Of a stretch of DNA of 64,000 nt, positions 44,401 to 50,538 are shown piece by piece. The notes beneath the pieces were generated by a model that was given only the letters and a program-made list of their open reading frames with translations, did no database searches and had not been told where the DNA came from. Numbering within the stretch: the first letter of the stretch is position 1; every line of letters begins with the position of its first letter. The position numbers and the translations under genes are program-made. Source of the stretch: an uncultured Bacteroidales bacterium (GTDB taxonomy: Bacteria; Bacteroidota; Bacteroidia; Bacteroidales; SZUA-534); assembly GCA_902790595.1 (NCBI GenBank), contig CADASL010000006.1, positions 1-64,000 on the forward strand. Reading direction: 5' to 3'.

Positions 44401-46074
44401 GTTGCCGTCGGCATCGATGAGCAGAACCTTGTTCTTGCGGGAGTCGGTGGCTGTGACTTTTGCCAATGAGCCATTAAAGTAGATTCCAAGTAAGGTGTAG
44501 CCTTCGCTGTCGGCGGTGTCGCCATAGATGAACGGCTTGTACGGAGCGCAGCTTACGGTGTCGGCGCGGTCCACAATTTTGGCAATCACAGGCATTTCAG
44601 CCTCAACTGAGTCAACGCTGATGGTGTCGGCCTCGATTTTTTTGGCCACATCGCCCATCATAACCAACTCGGTGCCCAATTGCACGTTTCCGCTGCTCAC
44701 GGTGAACAGATTTTTCGACTTTTGAGTCGCTGGCTCTGATGTTGAAGTGGTGTCGCCGGGTTGCGGCTGCACTGCGGCGGTGTCGGGCTCTTGAGTGTCT
44801 GCAACAGCGTCAGTTACAGTAAAATCGGCTTTTATATCCACATTGCCTGCGCCCGAAACATTGAATATGTTGTTGTTCGTTTTGCTTGCGTCGCGGCCTG
44901 TAACCACAAATCCGCTGCGTTTTGCCTTGTCGGCATCCTCGTCAACATAGACGCGGGTTAAGCCGCCCTCCACGGCGAACAGCGTGTCCTCCTCGGCCTT
45001 GGTTGCCGAGCGGCCTGTAACCACAAAGCCGCTGCGTTTTGCCTTGTCGGAGTCCATTCCGTCGATGAACACCTGCGTGCCATTGCCGTCAACAGCCAAG
45101 TAGTTGTCAGCCTCGCCGCCTTTGGTTGCCTCGCGGCCAGTAACCACGAAACCGCTGCGCAATGCCTTATCCGACGATGTGTCGTCAACATAGATGGTTG
45201 TTCCGTCGGCGGTGGCCGAGAAATATTGTGGTTCGTTGCCGTCCTTGGTGGCTGAGCGGCCTGTAACAACAAAGCCGCTGCGTTTTGCTTTCGACGAATC
45301 GTCATCAACATAAATTGTGGTGCCTTTGCCGCCAACGGTCAGGTAGTCGTTCCGATAGCTATCGGAATCGCCATCTTTGGTTGCCGAGCGGCCGGTAACC
45401 ACGAAACCGCTGCGCATTGCCTTGCTGTCCGATGCTTCGTCAACGTATATTTGTGTTCCTTCGGCAGTTACCGAGAAATACTCGGTTGCAGCATTGCCTT
45501 TGGTAGCCTCGCGGCCAGTAACGACAAAACCGCTGCGTTTGGCTTTGGTATCGGGAGTGTCGTCAACGTACACAACAATGCCGTCGGCAAAAACAGCGAA
45601 CACAGGATTGCCGTTGGCGTCGTTCACAGCAAACAGCGCGTCTCCGTCCTTGGTGTTGGCGTTCTTTGATGTGATGCCGCCGGCTTTTTGCGCGTACATT
45701 GCGTACGGTGCGCCCTGCACGGGAACTTCGCCGAGGGTTATATACTTGCCGTCGATGTCCACGGCCACTTCCATCTTTACATCGAAACTGCTCCACGGCA
45801 CATTGGCAAAATCGCCGTCAATTTTTTCGCCGTTGCCCACAACAACCTGAATGTTGCCGTATTCGTTGGTTTTTACATTCTGTTTCTCCGAATAGAAATT
45901 CGTGCCATCGTGCTTCAGCGTGAATTTTACCTCAACTTGCTTGTTGGTAATCAATTCGCCTTCCGCATTACGGATAACTGCCTGATAAGAGAAACCATTT
46001 TGTCCGAAAACCGACGCGGTTGTTGTAATGGCCATAGCCATAACCGCAAGAAACTTTGCTGCGATTCGTTTCAT
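35413..46074 (-). CDS. Giant mosaic surface protein with novel repeats, InlB-type repeats, BspA LRRs and beta-helices
   Basis: This exported protein has about 3553 residues. The ATG at 46074 opens a clean signal peptide (MKRIAAKFLAVMAMAITTTA, cut after FGQ); the frame is open to 46179 but runs through the promoter. Order of parts: N-terminal FSYQAVIRNAEGEL domain ending VPYAMYAQKA; six repeats with SGFVVTGR (about residues 170-420); a disordered Thr/Pro stretch; about nine InlB/Listeria-Bacteroides repeats (FDTDGG to GWSDTVPS types) with two MucBP-like units; BspA-type leucine-rich repeats (NAFRGCTDLTTV); three more InlB-like units; a parallel beta-helix rich in NGGGIYV; a second LRR block; a second beta-helix; and C-terminal GLUG-like motifs (GGICGGNSGLIENC). 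It lacks a T9SS sorting domain, lipobox or sortase motif, so its surface attachment is unexplained. An adhesin role is inferred. Confidence 0.88.
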   Translation of the reverse strand: MKRIAAKFLAVMAMAITTTASVFGQNGFSYQAVIRNAEGELITNKQVEVKFTLKHDGTNFYSEKQNVKTNEYGNIQVVVGNGEKIDGDFANVPWSSFDVKMEVAVDIDGKYITLGEVPVQGAPYAMYAQKAGGITSKNANTKDGDALFAVNDANGNPVFAVFADGIVVYVDDTPDTKAKRSGFVVTGREATKGNAATEYFSVTAEGTQIYVDEASDSKAMRSGFVVTGRSATKDGDSDSYRNDYLTVGGKGTTIYVDDDSSKAKRSGFVVTGRSATKDGNEPQYFSATADGTTIYVDDTSSDKALRSGFVVTGREATKGGEADNYLAVDGNGTQVFIDGMDSDKAKRSGFVVTGRSATKAEEDTLFAVEGGLTRVYVDEDADKAKRSGFVVTGRDASKTNNNIFNVSGAGNVDIKADFTVTDAVADTQEPDTAAVQPQPGDTTSTSEPATQKSKNLFTVSSGNVQLGTELVMMGDVAKKIEADTISVDSVEAEMPVIAKIVDRADTVSCAPYKPFIYGDTADSEGYTLLGIYFNGSLAKVTATDSRKNKVLLIDADGNVTKRQRNATVAVLMPEGDSLLYIRPLKATSQTISFGLMKKNATEPYQYIKVEAEIEASAGVPYKVVTSSTEGGHVAIDGTVAYGDQPTFEPVPNTGYKFVRWSDGSTRAKRNFTIVDDFEISAEFERISYVVTVKSDNELFGTTSGEGTYLHGDTANIEATPFTGYYFKNWSGTELNDSLQNCSSLALEITAKLKLIAHFGIMQYTITFDTDGGSEVAAITQDYNTKITAPTDPQKEGFRFRGWSDTVPSRMPAENLTLKAIWGINKYFITFNTDGGTPVDTLMYDFDEQVTAPEKNPTKEGFTFVGWDAEFPSTMPAKDLEFKAIWKVNRYALTWDANGGLLGNGLETDTDSLNFGDSIIAPVMARKGFWFYGWNDSVPATMPAKHLTYTALWDTMSYTIIYKNVDDDYSGKKSYDVTDTFDIKMPKKQGYEFVGWTGTNLKDTTKEITIKNDTGDIELTAIWASATMFYTVEHLQADMSGSYSMQAAIDTLTGKTDSLTEAVAKEFKGFEAQEFDQETIEPEDYATVVVIFYNRKSYELTWDANGGTIDGKSDSIQNRLFGDQIIGLDPVRPGYIFKGWNGMEDGYMDMPADNLTLVAKWESANVQYKVKHLREDLEGKFTIAEYDTLTGKTDSLTAAQAKQYEGFAAPDSVKQTTIAADGSTVVEIRYSRLSFVLTWDANGGKMGNGAATMIDTIAYGDSVWMPAMAREGYTFSGWSDTLVTMPAKDTTIKAQWKINQYTVVFEYGKDSVYQTITQDFGTELELPEEPTKPHYTFIGWSDTLATIPAEDTSIIDAVWAINQHTVTFGTDSTGTITAVNAKNEIVASGSKVDYGTVITLTPEPANGYFFIRWSDGDTSSLRTITADTTINAIFKNEFIAGGLKYKLTSASTVAVGKIDDDHKPTGELTIPATMIDSTDGGLFSVTAVDSNAFRGCTDLTTVIVSAGITNIAYSAFRECSNLASVSLPNGLRDIECAAFLNCGNLETINLPEGLTTIGLQAFFNCWKLTSVTFPTTFTTLGLEALSQTGLTSVNITSGITKIDRSPFVDCYNMTEITVDAENKNYVAENGVLYNKDKTILIQYPCGKTGSQFVVPDGVTHIERYAIAYSSNLKNVALPNSVTKIDFAAFFDDNNLETLTLPSSCTTILDEDAFARCPKLTIYCQAAEAPANTSAAKKVLTNCKAIKIQSADESLGTVSIATPGGYGADGSLWFPKDSTINLVATPATGYKLDKWTVADTTITSPYTISDTETITATWKPASYSITTISKEDGFGSVEITDGTMVDGGYEYGSEIELTATPWNYCHFVKWADDNSTDNPRYVTVSGETSYEAVFAPDTFTVTYNPNFNGATGSMAAQQTTYYDPFKLTPNAFAAGDYTFAGWATSANGDRVYTDSAVAYFSANTTLYAIWVKAVIACDQQTFWNDSTLCVSALFARSNNAEFTPGDEPIKWQLKLTNFAGDTVLATSDSSKLTIPDTTELVEGKQYLLNARMVYDGKLNLNADLVVTATESAPQTVEPTSFFFIDEKNGSYRNNGLTASSPFNNIDSALMRMNNASANYTLCINGTLTGAQALDTWLNGKAKSITLCGLNGSDTLYGGFSADHRGTVLSIATSVPVTVKNLTITGGYAVENGGGIYVDAEANLTIASGTSIVNDTAFYSGGGIYTKGNCTMTGGRISNNVITFTGSTYGAGVSADWNGKFTLQNGEISYNEGAYYGGGVATLNGGTFEMTGGEITYNSAKFYAGGVYNKSSFVMSGGTIIGNRANTGSGLYLPSGSVSTLKDNAVVNKDNNVYLGTTSIITIAGELTADTVAIIKPYTYESRKVLTRANGSAEDLVATQNDRFVVEMEGNGNLWSINDEGYLMQVADVDAIVNLIENMTESGRVTVNGYLSNEGVESIANAIKTINKDGVTIALDMSGVTGLTELERNAFYNCFRLSEIILPEGITSIGEGAFMYDNELRKIHIPSSVTEIGNWAFSTYDAIDDVTLGSSSTSFKMGSDDALYSIDGKKLVLYCKQSSTGSFTVPAEVEEIGSAAFDGTKLTAIYFEEGSNLEKIWDNAFIYSRDLASITLPKTLTSIGSYAFCGCGSLTEITIPGGTVMANSCFWDCSGITKVTIEDGVTELSTGNFKGCRKLATIDLPASLQTINSNAFNECYALDTVNYHGTPADSANMDIYDEKITSANVVWNFDYALYVSPKGSNSNSGTSAEAALQSLDSAFAKIVRNTATNYNYIINIDGTLRGPQAMGDSLNARAASITLIGANGLKDGIPQDSLAMSDGENARVFTIGTSTPIIIRNLAITGGRTVEEEDNGGGIYVLENANASLTIADGALIADNRTNESGGGIYVGSGNRSIAMTGGCITNNEAYSCGGGVYVSDCQFTMTGGSICRNVAESGGGAYLFTQESTIGGKALISYNRAMNGGGLYICSGISDGATVRLTDFAKITNDTAYSIGGGVYVGYGIALNMNGYAEISGNIAGTEGGERGAGGGVYIDEYEWLGSMYMTGGTIAGNQVKGITAEGAGVYVTVRSIGMACPFGIGGNAVIAADNDVYLPVMEMDDEYYNAPIIIMGDLTGETPVATITLSQYIDSLPVLVTDYYFSESLGEYTVAPSTAVKESYLKFAIPNDYYSLGFNGELRPATIVDEKKYAVYEIETSSQLSELIDTLNAYQAISTEGICISIENNLTLENHLPYEGDKVNNHRAFKGVFDGHGHTLTVKSFSPDIIAMGLVCVNNSGIIQNIKYEFANDSTIEINEVYGTAKGMYGGFCFYNYEDGIIRNCWNAASVHVKLLGRTGGICGGNSGLIENCLNTARLSAQWNKTSWNGRYGCIGGICGQNCGPGIVRNCVNYGEVYMPTYYFSSENDSGSINGMPGAICGTNEGVESIVENCYFRDSCLYCNRYSNEAVLPTNNMIYPAKSVRKGIVSGCGYFVIDSVNTTAALYAGNYDNCSSNQTLADYAEGDLLKALNGYVGNLINTPLVFWKKEEGKFAAVLDFGE
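44880..45640 (-). repeat. Six-copy coding tandem repeat (SGFVVTGR repeat)
   Basis: Six copies of a unit containing RSGFVVTGR follow each other inside the giant protein. Measured at the same point on DNA, copy starts are 117, 123, 123, 132 and 123 bases apart, so the unit is about 41 residues. Each unit runs: SGFVVTGR, then AT/AS-K, an acidic linker, a hydrophobic strand (YFSVTAEGT type), IYVDE/D, then KAKR or similar. The central DNA words are nearly identical between copies. Confidence 0.85.
45350..45367. repeat. Perfect 18-base palindrome inside the coding repeat
   Basis: TTCCGATAGCTATCGGAA lies in frame in one SGFVVTGR repeat. It adds a net three codons (SDSYRND-like residues) compared with the other copies. 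A related palindrome is at 58923-58938. Confidence 0.85.
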
Positions 46075-46135
46075 CTTCTTGAGTATAATGTAGTTAACTA
46101 ATCGTAACGGGTCCCTAAACCCATTATCATACATA

Positions 46136-46168
46136 CAAAAATAGGTTATTTTTCTTTTCGCTATGCAA
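46136..46168 (-). promoter_or_regulatory. Promoter of the giant mosaic gene
   Basis: On the minus strand TTGC, a 22-base spacer and TATTTTTG (complement of 46136-46143) fit the Bacteroides pattern. The leader would be about 60 bases, consistent with the ATG at 46074. Confidence 0.45.
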
Positions 46169-46364
46169 CTTTGTTGCAAAATCAGTTATTCATTGTGTTA
46201 TAGCCGATTAGCGATATTGATGGAGTGGGGAGGCAGTAACGTTTCCAGCCCACAATTCCGCCATCTGAAATCGGGTTTCTGTCGCTATATGTTTCCTATA
46301 TCTTCCCTTTATGATGGCTTAATGATAAAACTTTCTAATTCATCGATTCTGACTCATTTTTTCC

Positions 46365-46395
46365 TTTGCAATATTCAAACTACGATGTACTTTTG
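46365..46395 (+). promoter_or_regulatory. Promoter of the arginine gene group
   Basis: TTTG at 46365-46368, a 19-base spacer and TACTTTTG at 46388-46395 form a perfect Bacteroides-type promoter, 55 bases before the ATG at 46450. Confidence 0.75.
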
Positions 46396-46420
46396 CGGCC
46401 GCAAGAATATTCAGTAGTCT

Positions 46421-46454
46421 TGCATAAAAATACATATAGAAGCATAAAAATGGA
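46421..46454 (+). promoter_or_regulatory. Tandem ARG-box-like operator
   Basis: TGCATAAAAATACA (46421-46434) fits the TGnAT-N4-ATnCA core of ArgR boxes exactly. A weaker copy AGCATAAAAATGGA (46441-46454) follows 20 bases later and overlaps the start codon. Pairs of boxes about 20-21 bases apart are the rule for hexameric ArgR. The site lies just downstream of the promoter, so binding would repress. Confidence 0.6.
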
Positions 46455-47091
46455 ACAGTACAACGACAACATTAAAATTTTAGTGGCCGACAAGGAGCAC
46501 TACTCTTATGTTGACGAGATTTTGGCAACCATCGCGGCTGCCGCAAAAGTGCGTGGCACGGGCATTGCCAAGCGCAACCCTGGCTATGTGAAACAAAAAA
46601 TGAGCGAGGGCAAGGCTGTCATCGCGCTCGACGGCGACAAATTCGCTGGTTTCAGTTACATTGAGACGTGGGGCGGCAAGCACTACGTAACCACATCGGG
46701 CTTGATTGTGCCCGAAGAGTACCGCGGACACGGTCTTGCACGCCGCATCAAGCACGTGACGTTTACACTTGCGCGTATGCGCTGGCCGCAGGCAAAAATC
46801 TTCAGCCTGACATCGGGCGCGGCCGTTATGAAACTCAACACCGACCACGGATATGTGCCCGTAACTTTCGCGCAACTCACTGACGACGAGACGTTTTGGA
46901 AGGGCTGCGAGGGTTGCATCAACCAAGATATTCTGAAGCGCACCGACCGCCGCTACTGCGTCTGCACTGGTATGCTCTACGACCCTGAGCGCCCGCGCAG
47001 CGTCCGCGACGCTGACGAGGAACTGTCGCACGACCCTGGCGTTGAGGAAATCATCCACGCACGCTTCCCCGACGGATTTCCCGAAGATTAA
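46450..47091 (+). CDS. GNAT family N-acyltransferase of the arginine group
   Basis: This 213-residue protein has a central GNAT fold (about 45-150): KFAGFSYIETW, then TTSGLIVPEEYRGHGLARRI, where the R/G-x-G loop binds acyl-CoA, and ARMRWPQAKIFSLTSG. The C-terminal extension is rich in Cys, Arg and Asp. It sits first in the group with argG and argC and behind the ARG-box-like sites. It is therefore a good candidate for the first step of arginine synthesis, N-acylation of glutamate. Bacteroides use succinylated rather than acetylated intermediates, so the donor could be succinyl-CoA. The enzymatic assignment is inference. Confidence 0.8.
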   Translation: MEQYNDNIKILVADKEHYSYVDEILATIAAAAKVRGTGIAKRNPGYVKQKMSEGKAVIALDGDKFAGFSYIETWGGKHYVTTSGLIVPEEYRGHGLARRIKHVTFTLARMRWPQAKIFSLTSGAAVMKLNTDHGYVPVTFAQLTDDETFWKGCEGCINQDILKRTDRRYCVCTGMLYDPERPRSVRDADEELSHDPGVEEIIHARFPDGFPED

Positions 47092-47197
47092 TTAGGAGTT
47101 AGGAATTAGGATTTAAAAATGCGAACTTTACACATTAATCTTTACACCTTACTCAAAACTAAAAACTTATAACTCAAAAACTTATAACTATAAAGAT
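47092..47197 (+). repeat. Simple repeats in the spacer before argG
   Basis: The spacer contains TTAGGA/TTAGGAATTAGG words and two copies of AAAAACTTATAACT, of the same style as the array at 63411-63540. No gene fits in it. Confidence 0.6.
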
Positions 47198-48403
47198 ATG
47201 GAACAGAAAAAGAAAGTTGTAGTGGCCTTCAGCGGTGGTTTGGACACATCGTACACCGTTATGTATCTGGCCAAGGAAAAGGGCTACGAGGTTCACGCGG
47301 CTTGCGCCAACACGGGCGGTTTCAGCGCCGAGCAACTCAAAACAAACGAGGAAAACGCCTACAAACTGGGCGCGACAAAATACGTAACTCTCGACGTTAC
47401 AAAGGAATACTACGAGAAGAGCCTGAAATATATGGTCTATGGCAACGTGTTGCGCAACAACTGCTACCCGATTTCGGTTTCATCGGAACGCATTTTCCAA
47501 GCCATCGCCATTGCGCGCTACGCCAAAGAGATAGGCGCTTCGGCCATTGCCCACGGCTCAACGGGCGCTGGCAACGACCAAATCCGCTTCGATATGACTT
47601 TCCTGGTTATGTGTCCTGGCGTTGAGATTATCACGCTGACGCGCGACGGCAACCTTAGTCGTCAGGAAGAGGTTGATTATCTGAATAAAAACGGATTTTT
47701 TGCCGATTTCACAAAACTCAAATACTCGTACAACGTGGGCATTTGGGGCACGTCAATCTGCGGCGGCGAAATACTTGATTCAAAACAAGGTCTGCCCGAA
47801 TCGGCCTACTTGAAACACCCAACCAAAGAAGGTCCTGAAATTCTGAAACTTGGCTTTGAAAAGGGCGAATTGTGCAGCGTGAACGGAAAGAAATATACTG
47901 ATAAAATTGCTGCTATTCAGGCAGTTGAAGAGATTGGCGCCGCTTACGGCATCGGCCGCGACTGCCACGTGGGCGACACCATCATCGGCATCAAAGGCCG
48001 TGTTGGTTTTGAAGCCGCAGCACCAATGCTGATTATCGGCGCGCACCGTTTCCTTGAGAAATTCACGCTCTCGAAGTGGCAGCAGTACTGGAAGGACCAA
48101 GTGTCGAACTGGTACGGAATGTTCCTGCACGAGAGTCAGTATCTTGAGCCTGTTATGCCCGACATCGAGGCAATGCTGACAAGCAGCCAACGCAACGTGA
48201 CGGGCGAGGTAACGCTCGAACTGCGTCCATTGTGCTTCCAAACGGTCGGCGTTGATTCGCCTAACGATTTGGTTAAGAACAAATTGGGCGAGTACGGCGA
48301 GACTGCCAAGGCCTGGACATCAGACGACGCCAAAGGCTTCATCAAGGTGACATCAACGGCGCTGAGAGCGTACTATCTGGCGCATCCTAATGAAAGACAA
48401 TAA
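47198..48403 (+). CDS. argG: Argininosuccinate synthase
   Basis: This 401-residue enzyme condenses citrulline and aspartate with ATP to argininosuccinate, the penultimate step of arginine synthesis. The N-terminal PP-loop for ATP reads VVAFSGGLDTSY. The citrulline/aspartate region holds AHGSTGAGNDQIRFD, followed by GIWGTSICGGEI and the C-terminal segment FLHESQYLEPVMPDIE. Length is typical. It lies 106 bases after the GNAT gene, with a simple-repeat spacer, and is followed after 10 bases by pspC. Confidence 0.96.
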   Translation: MEQKKKVVVAFSGGLDTSYTVMYLAKEKGYEVHAACANTGGFSAEQLKTNEENAYKLGATKYVTLDVTKEYYEKSLKYMVYGNVLRNNCYPISVSSERIFQAIAIARYAKEIGASAIAHGSTGAGNDQIRFDMTFLVMCPGVEIITLTRDGNLSRQEEVDYLNKNGFFADFTKLKYSYNVGIWGTSICGGEILDSKQGLPESAYLKHPTKEGPEILKLGFEKGELCSVNGKKYTDKIAAIQAVEEIGAAYGIGRDCHVGDTIIGIKGRVGFEAAAPMLIIGAHRFLEKFTLSKWQQYWKDQVSNWYGMFLHESQYLEPVMPDIEAMLTSSQRNVTGEVTLELRPLCFQTVGVDSPNDLVKNKLGEYGETAKAWTSDDAKGFIKVTSTALRAYYLAHPNERQ

Positions 48404-48413
48404 ATTAATAAAA

Positions 48414-48602
48414 ATGGCAGAGGTAAAACGATTGGTAAAGTCACAAAAGAACCGCACCATTTGTGGTGTATGCGGCGGGCTGGCCGAGTATCTCGACCTT
48501 GACCCGACGGTAATGCGCATCATTTGGATACTGCTGGCCGTGTTTGGCGGTTGCGGCTTATTGCTCTACTTGATTTTTGCACTTGTAATGCCTAACGAAT
48601 AG
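48414..48602 (+). CDS. pspC: Small PspC-domain membrane protein
   Basis: This 62-residue protein consists of a PspC domain: KSQKNRTICGVCGGLAEYL and LDPTVMRIIWILL, then a membrane helix with GGCGLLLYLIFALVMP. Such proteins take part in envelope-stress responses. The ATG at 48414 is preferred because an earlier in-frame start at 48390 would lie inside argG. It sits between argG and argC, 10 and 3 bases away, so it should be co-transcribed with them although its role is unrelated. Confidence 0.9.
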   Translation: MAEVKRLVKSQKNRTICGVCGGLAEYLDLDPTVMRIIWILLAVFGGCGLLLYLIFALVMPNE

Positions 48603-48605
48603 ATT

Positions 48606-49643
48606 ATGATAAAGATAGGAATTTTGGGCGCTGCTGGATATACAGGCGGCGAGTTGATTAGACTGCTGATAAACCATCCCGAGGCCGAGATTGTGTTCGC
48701 CAACAGCGAGTCGAATGCGGGAAACCTTGTGTGCGACGTGCACGAAGGCCTGATTGGCGAAACCGACTTGCGATTTACTGCTGAAATGCCGTTCGACAAG
48801 GTTGACGTGGTGTTCTTCTGCTTCGGGCACGGCAAGAGCGAGGCCTTCCTGAAAGAGCACGCTATACCTAACAATGTGAAAATCATTGATATGGCACAGG
48901 ATTTCCGCATTGCCGCACCAACTCACGATTATGTTTACGGTCTGCCCGAAATCCACAAAGCACAAATCAAGTCGTGTCAGCATTTGGCCAATCCTGGCTG
49001 CTTTGCAACTTGCATTCAGTTGGGTTTGCTGCCGCTGGCCAAGGCAGGTCTGCTGCGGAACGACGTGGCCGTGAACGCCATCACAGGCTCGACAGGTGCT
49101 GGACAGAAACCGTCGGCAACCACACATTTCTCGTGGCGCAACAACAATATGAGCATCTACAAAGTGTTTGAGCATCAGCATCTTCACGAGATTTGCCAAA
49201 GCCTGAACGAGTTGCGCCCGACCAACGCGCCCGCATTTGCCGACACGCTTGTGGCACAACCCAAGGCGGACGAGATTACCGTCGATTTCATTCCTTATCG
49301 CGGTGATTTTGCGCGCGGCATTTTCTGCACCGAAGTTGTCCGCTTCGAAGGCGCCGAAGGCTCTGCCACCAACCCGACTGCGGAACAGTTATCGGCTTTA
49401 TACAAAGAGTTTTACAAAGACGCCGCCTTCACTCACTACTGCGACACTGACATCGACCTGAAGCAAGTTGTGAATACCAACAAGGCGCTCGTCCACATCA
49501 GCAAGTTCGGCAACAAGGCCGTCATCACATCAATGATTGACAACCTGCTGAAAGGCGCTGTGGGACAGGCAGTTCAGAATATGAACATTATGTTCGGCAT
49601 TGACGAGAAGGCGGGGCTGAGACTGAAATCGACAGCGTTCTGA
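48606..49643 (+). CDS. argC: N-acetyl(acyl)-gamma-glutamyl-phosphate reductase
   Basis: This 345-residue NADPH-dependent enzyme reduces N-acyl-glutamyl phosphate to the semialdehyde in arginine synthesis. The Rossmann loop GILGAAGYTGGELIRLL opens the protein. The catalytic cysteine is in ANPGCFATCIQLGLLPL near residue 137, and TGSTGAGQKPS with HQHLHEI provides the substrate site. In Bacteroides the acyl group is succinyl, and this ArgC may follow. It is the last gene of the unit and ends at a strong hairpin. argB, argD and the transcarbamylase gene are not in the window. Confidence 0.95.
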   Translation: MIKIGILGAAGYTGGELIRLLINHPEAEIVFANSESNAGNLVCDVHEGLIGETDLRFTAEMPFDKVDVVFFCFGHGKSEAFLKEHAIPNNVKIIDMAQDFRIAAPTHDYVYGLPEIHKAQIKSCQHLANPGCFATCIQLGLLPLAKAGLLRNDVAVNAITGSTGAGQKPSATTHFSWRNNNMSIYKVFEHQHLHEICQSLNELRPTNAPAFADTLVAQPKADEITVDFIPYRGDFARGIFCTEVVRFEGAEGSATNPTAEQLSALYKEFYKDAAFTHYCDTDIDLKQVVNTNKALVHISKFGNKAVITSMIDNLLKGAVGQAVQNMNIMFGIDEKAGLRLKSTAF

Positions 49644-49667
49644 TTTTGGTTTTCAGCTGATTATACC

Positions 49668-49700
49668 AAAAGAGGCTACCCATTGGGCAGCCTCTTTTTT
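49668..49700. terminator. Bidirectional terminator after argC
   Basis: AAAAGAGGCT (49668-49677) pairs with AGCCTCTTTT (49689-49698), and an inner CCC/GGG pair closes an ATT loop. It separates argC from the convergent DUF2490 gene. Confidence 0.9.
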
Positions 49701-49722
49701 ATGTCAGTTGATGAGTATTCCT

Positions 49723-50520
49723 TTAGAACGAGAATTTATACCCCAAACCCAAGCTGATGTTTTGACTTTTGTGCTTTTCAACAAGGTGCAGTTTCGTGCC
49801 TTTTTTGTTCGAGTCGATGTCTTTCTCGTTGCAGAAATCGTACAGGCAGAAGAAATCGAATGAGTGCTGCTTGCTCAGTTCCCATTCAGCACCCAAGCTC
49901 AAGCGCACACGGTTGATATACACATCTTTATAACCTTCCCAGCTGCAATCGGAATAGATTCCTCTGACATCATCGAAAGTGTACTTCCATTTCGGTGCGT
50001 TCAGCGTGTTGCGCACATCAACATAAGCGTATGGCGTCCAGTCAGACAAACCTTTGTATTGCACCATAAGGCGGCTGCGCAGCGTCAGTCCCTTGGCCAC
50101 ATCCTGATATTTGTTGTTCACATCCTTGCAAGTGAGTTGCAGGCGCTCGCGCAGCGACAGTTTGAAATCGCCGAACCGGTACGAGCCGGTAATATCGAAC
50201 GTGAAGCGGTTGCGAATTTTCCACTCGTCTTTCGAGTTCTTATTCTCGATGAAAGTGTAACTCAACGCCGTTTTCAGGTAATCGTTCACCTTGTAGCTTG
50301 CGCCGACGGTTCCTTGATAGCGGTAGAAATTTCCGAAATTATCGTTAAGGCGGGCTTCACCATTTACAAAAGTGTGCAGGCCTTTCATCAGTTTCTTGTC
50401 AACTTCGGCCGAAACGCGTCCGCCGAAATCTGTGCCGTCGTCAACAACTTCGTCTTCGGCACGAACCGACATCGGCACAGCCATCATCGCGGCAAGCGAA
50501 ATAATAATTAACTTTTTCAT
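49723..50520 (-). CDS. DUF2490-like outer-membrane beta-barrel protein
   Basis: This 265-residue exported protein has a signal peptide (MKKLIIISLAAMMAVPMSVRA, cut near residue 21). The rest consists of amphipathic strands ending in GYKFSF, an aromatic C-terminus typical of outer-membrane barrels. The layout VDKKLMKGLHTFVNGEARL, then the EWKIRNRF and LRSRLMVQYK strands, matches DUF2490 proteins. The function of that family is unknown. The start is the ATG at 50520; a TTG lies two codons earlier. It is the last gene of a four-gene operon. Confidence 0.82.
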   Translation of the reverse strand: MKKLIIISLAAMMAVPMSVRAEDEVVDDGTDFGGRVSAEVDKKLMKGLHTFVNGEARLNDNFGNFYRYQGTVGASYKVNDYLKTALSYTFIENKNSKDEWKIRNRFTFDITGSYRFGDFKLSLRERLQLTCKDVNNKYQDVAKGLTLRSRLMVQYKGLSDWTPYAYVDVRNTLNAPKWKYTFDDVRGIYSDCSWEGYKDVYINRVRLSLGAEWELSKQHSFDFFCLYDFCNEKDIDSNKKGTKLHLVEKHKSQNISLGLGYKFSF

Positions 50521-50538
50521 ACTCAATAGGTTTATTGT

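Larger units (their letters stand above)
46075..46449. other. 375-base divergent control region
   Basis: It separates the giant mosaic gene (left, minus) from the arginine genes (right, plus). It holds one promoter for each direction and two ARG-box-like sites; nothing else was seen. Confidence 0.6.

Noticed and set aside
44880..45640. Regular DNA repeats that resemble a CRISPR array at first sight
   Set aside because: The repeats are longer than CRISPR repeats, lie in one coding frame and vary as protein repeats do. No cas genes are near.
46075..46179. N-terminal extension of the giant mosaic protein
   Set aside because: It passes through the likely promoter and would hide the signal peptide that starts at 46074.
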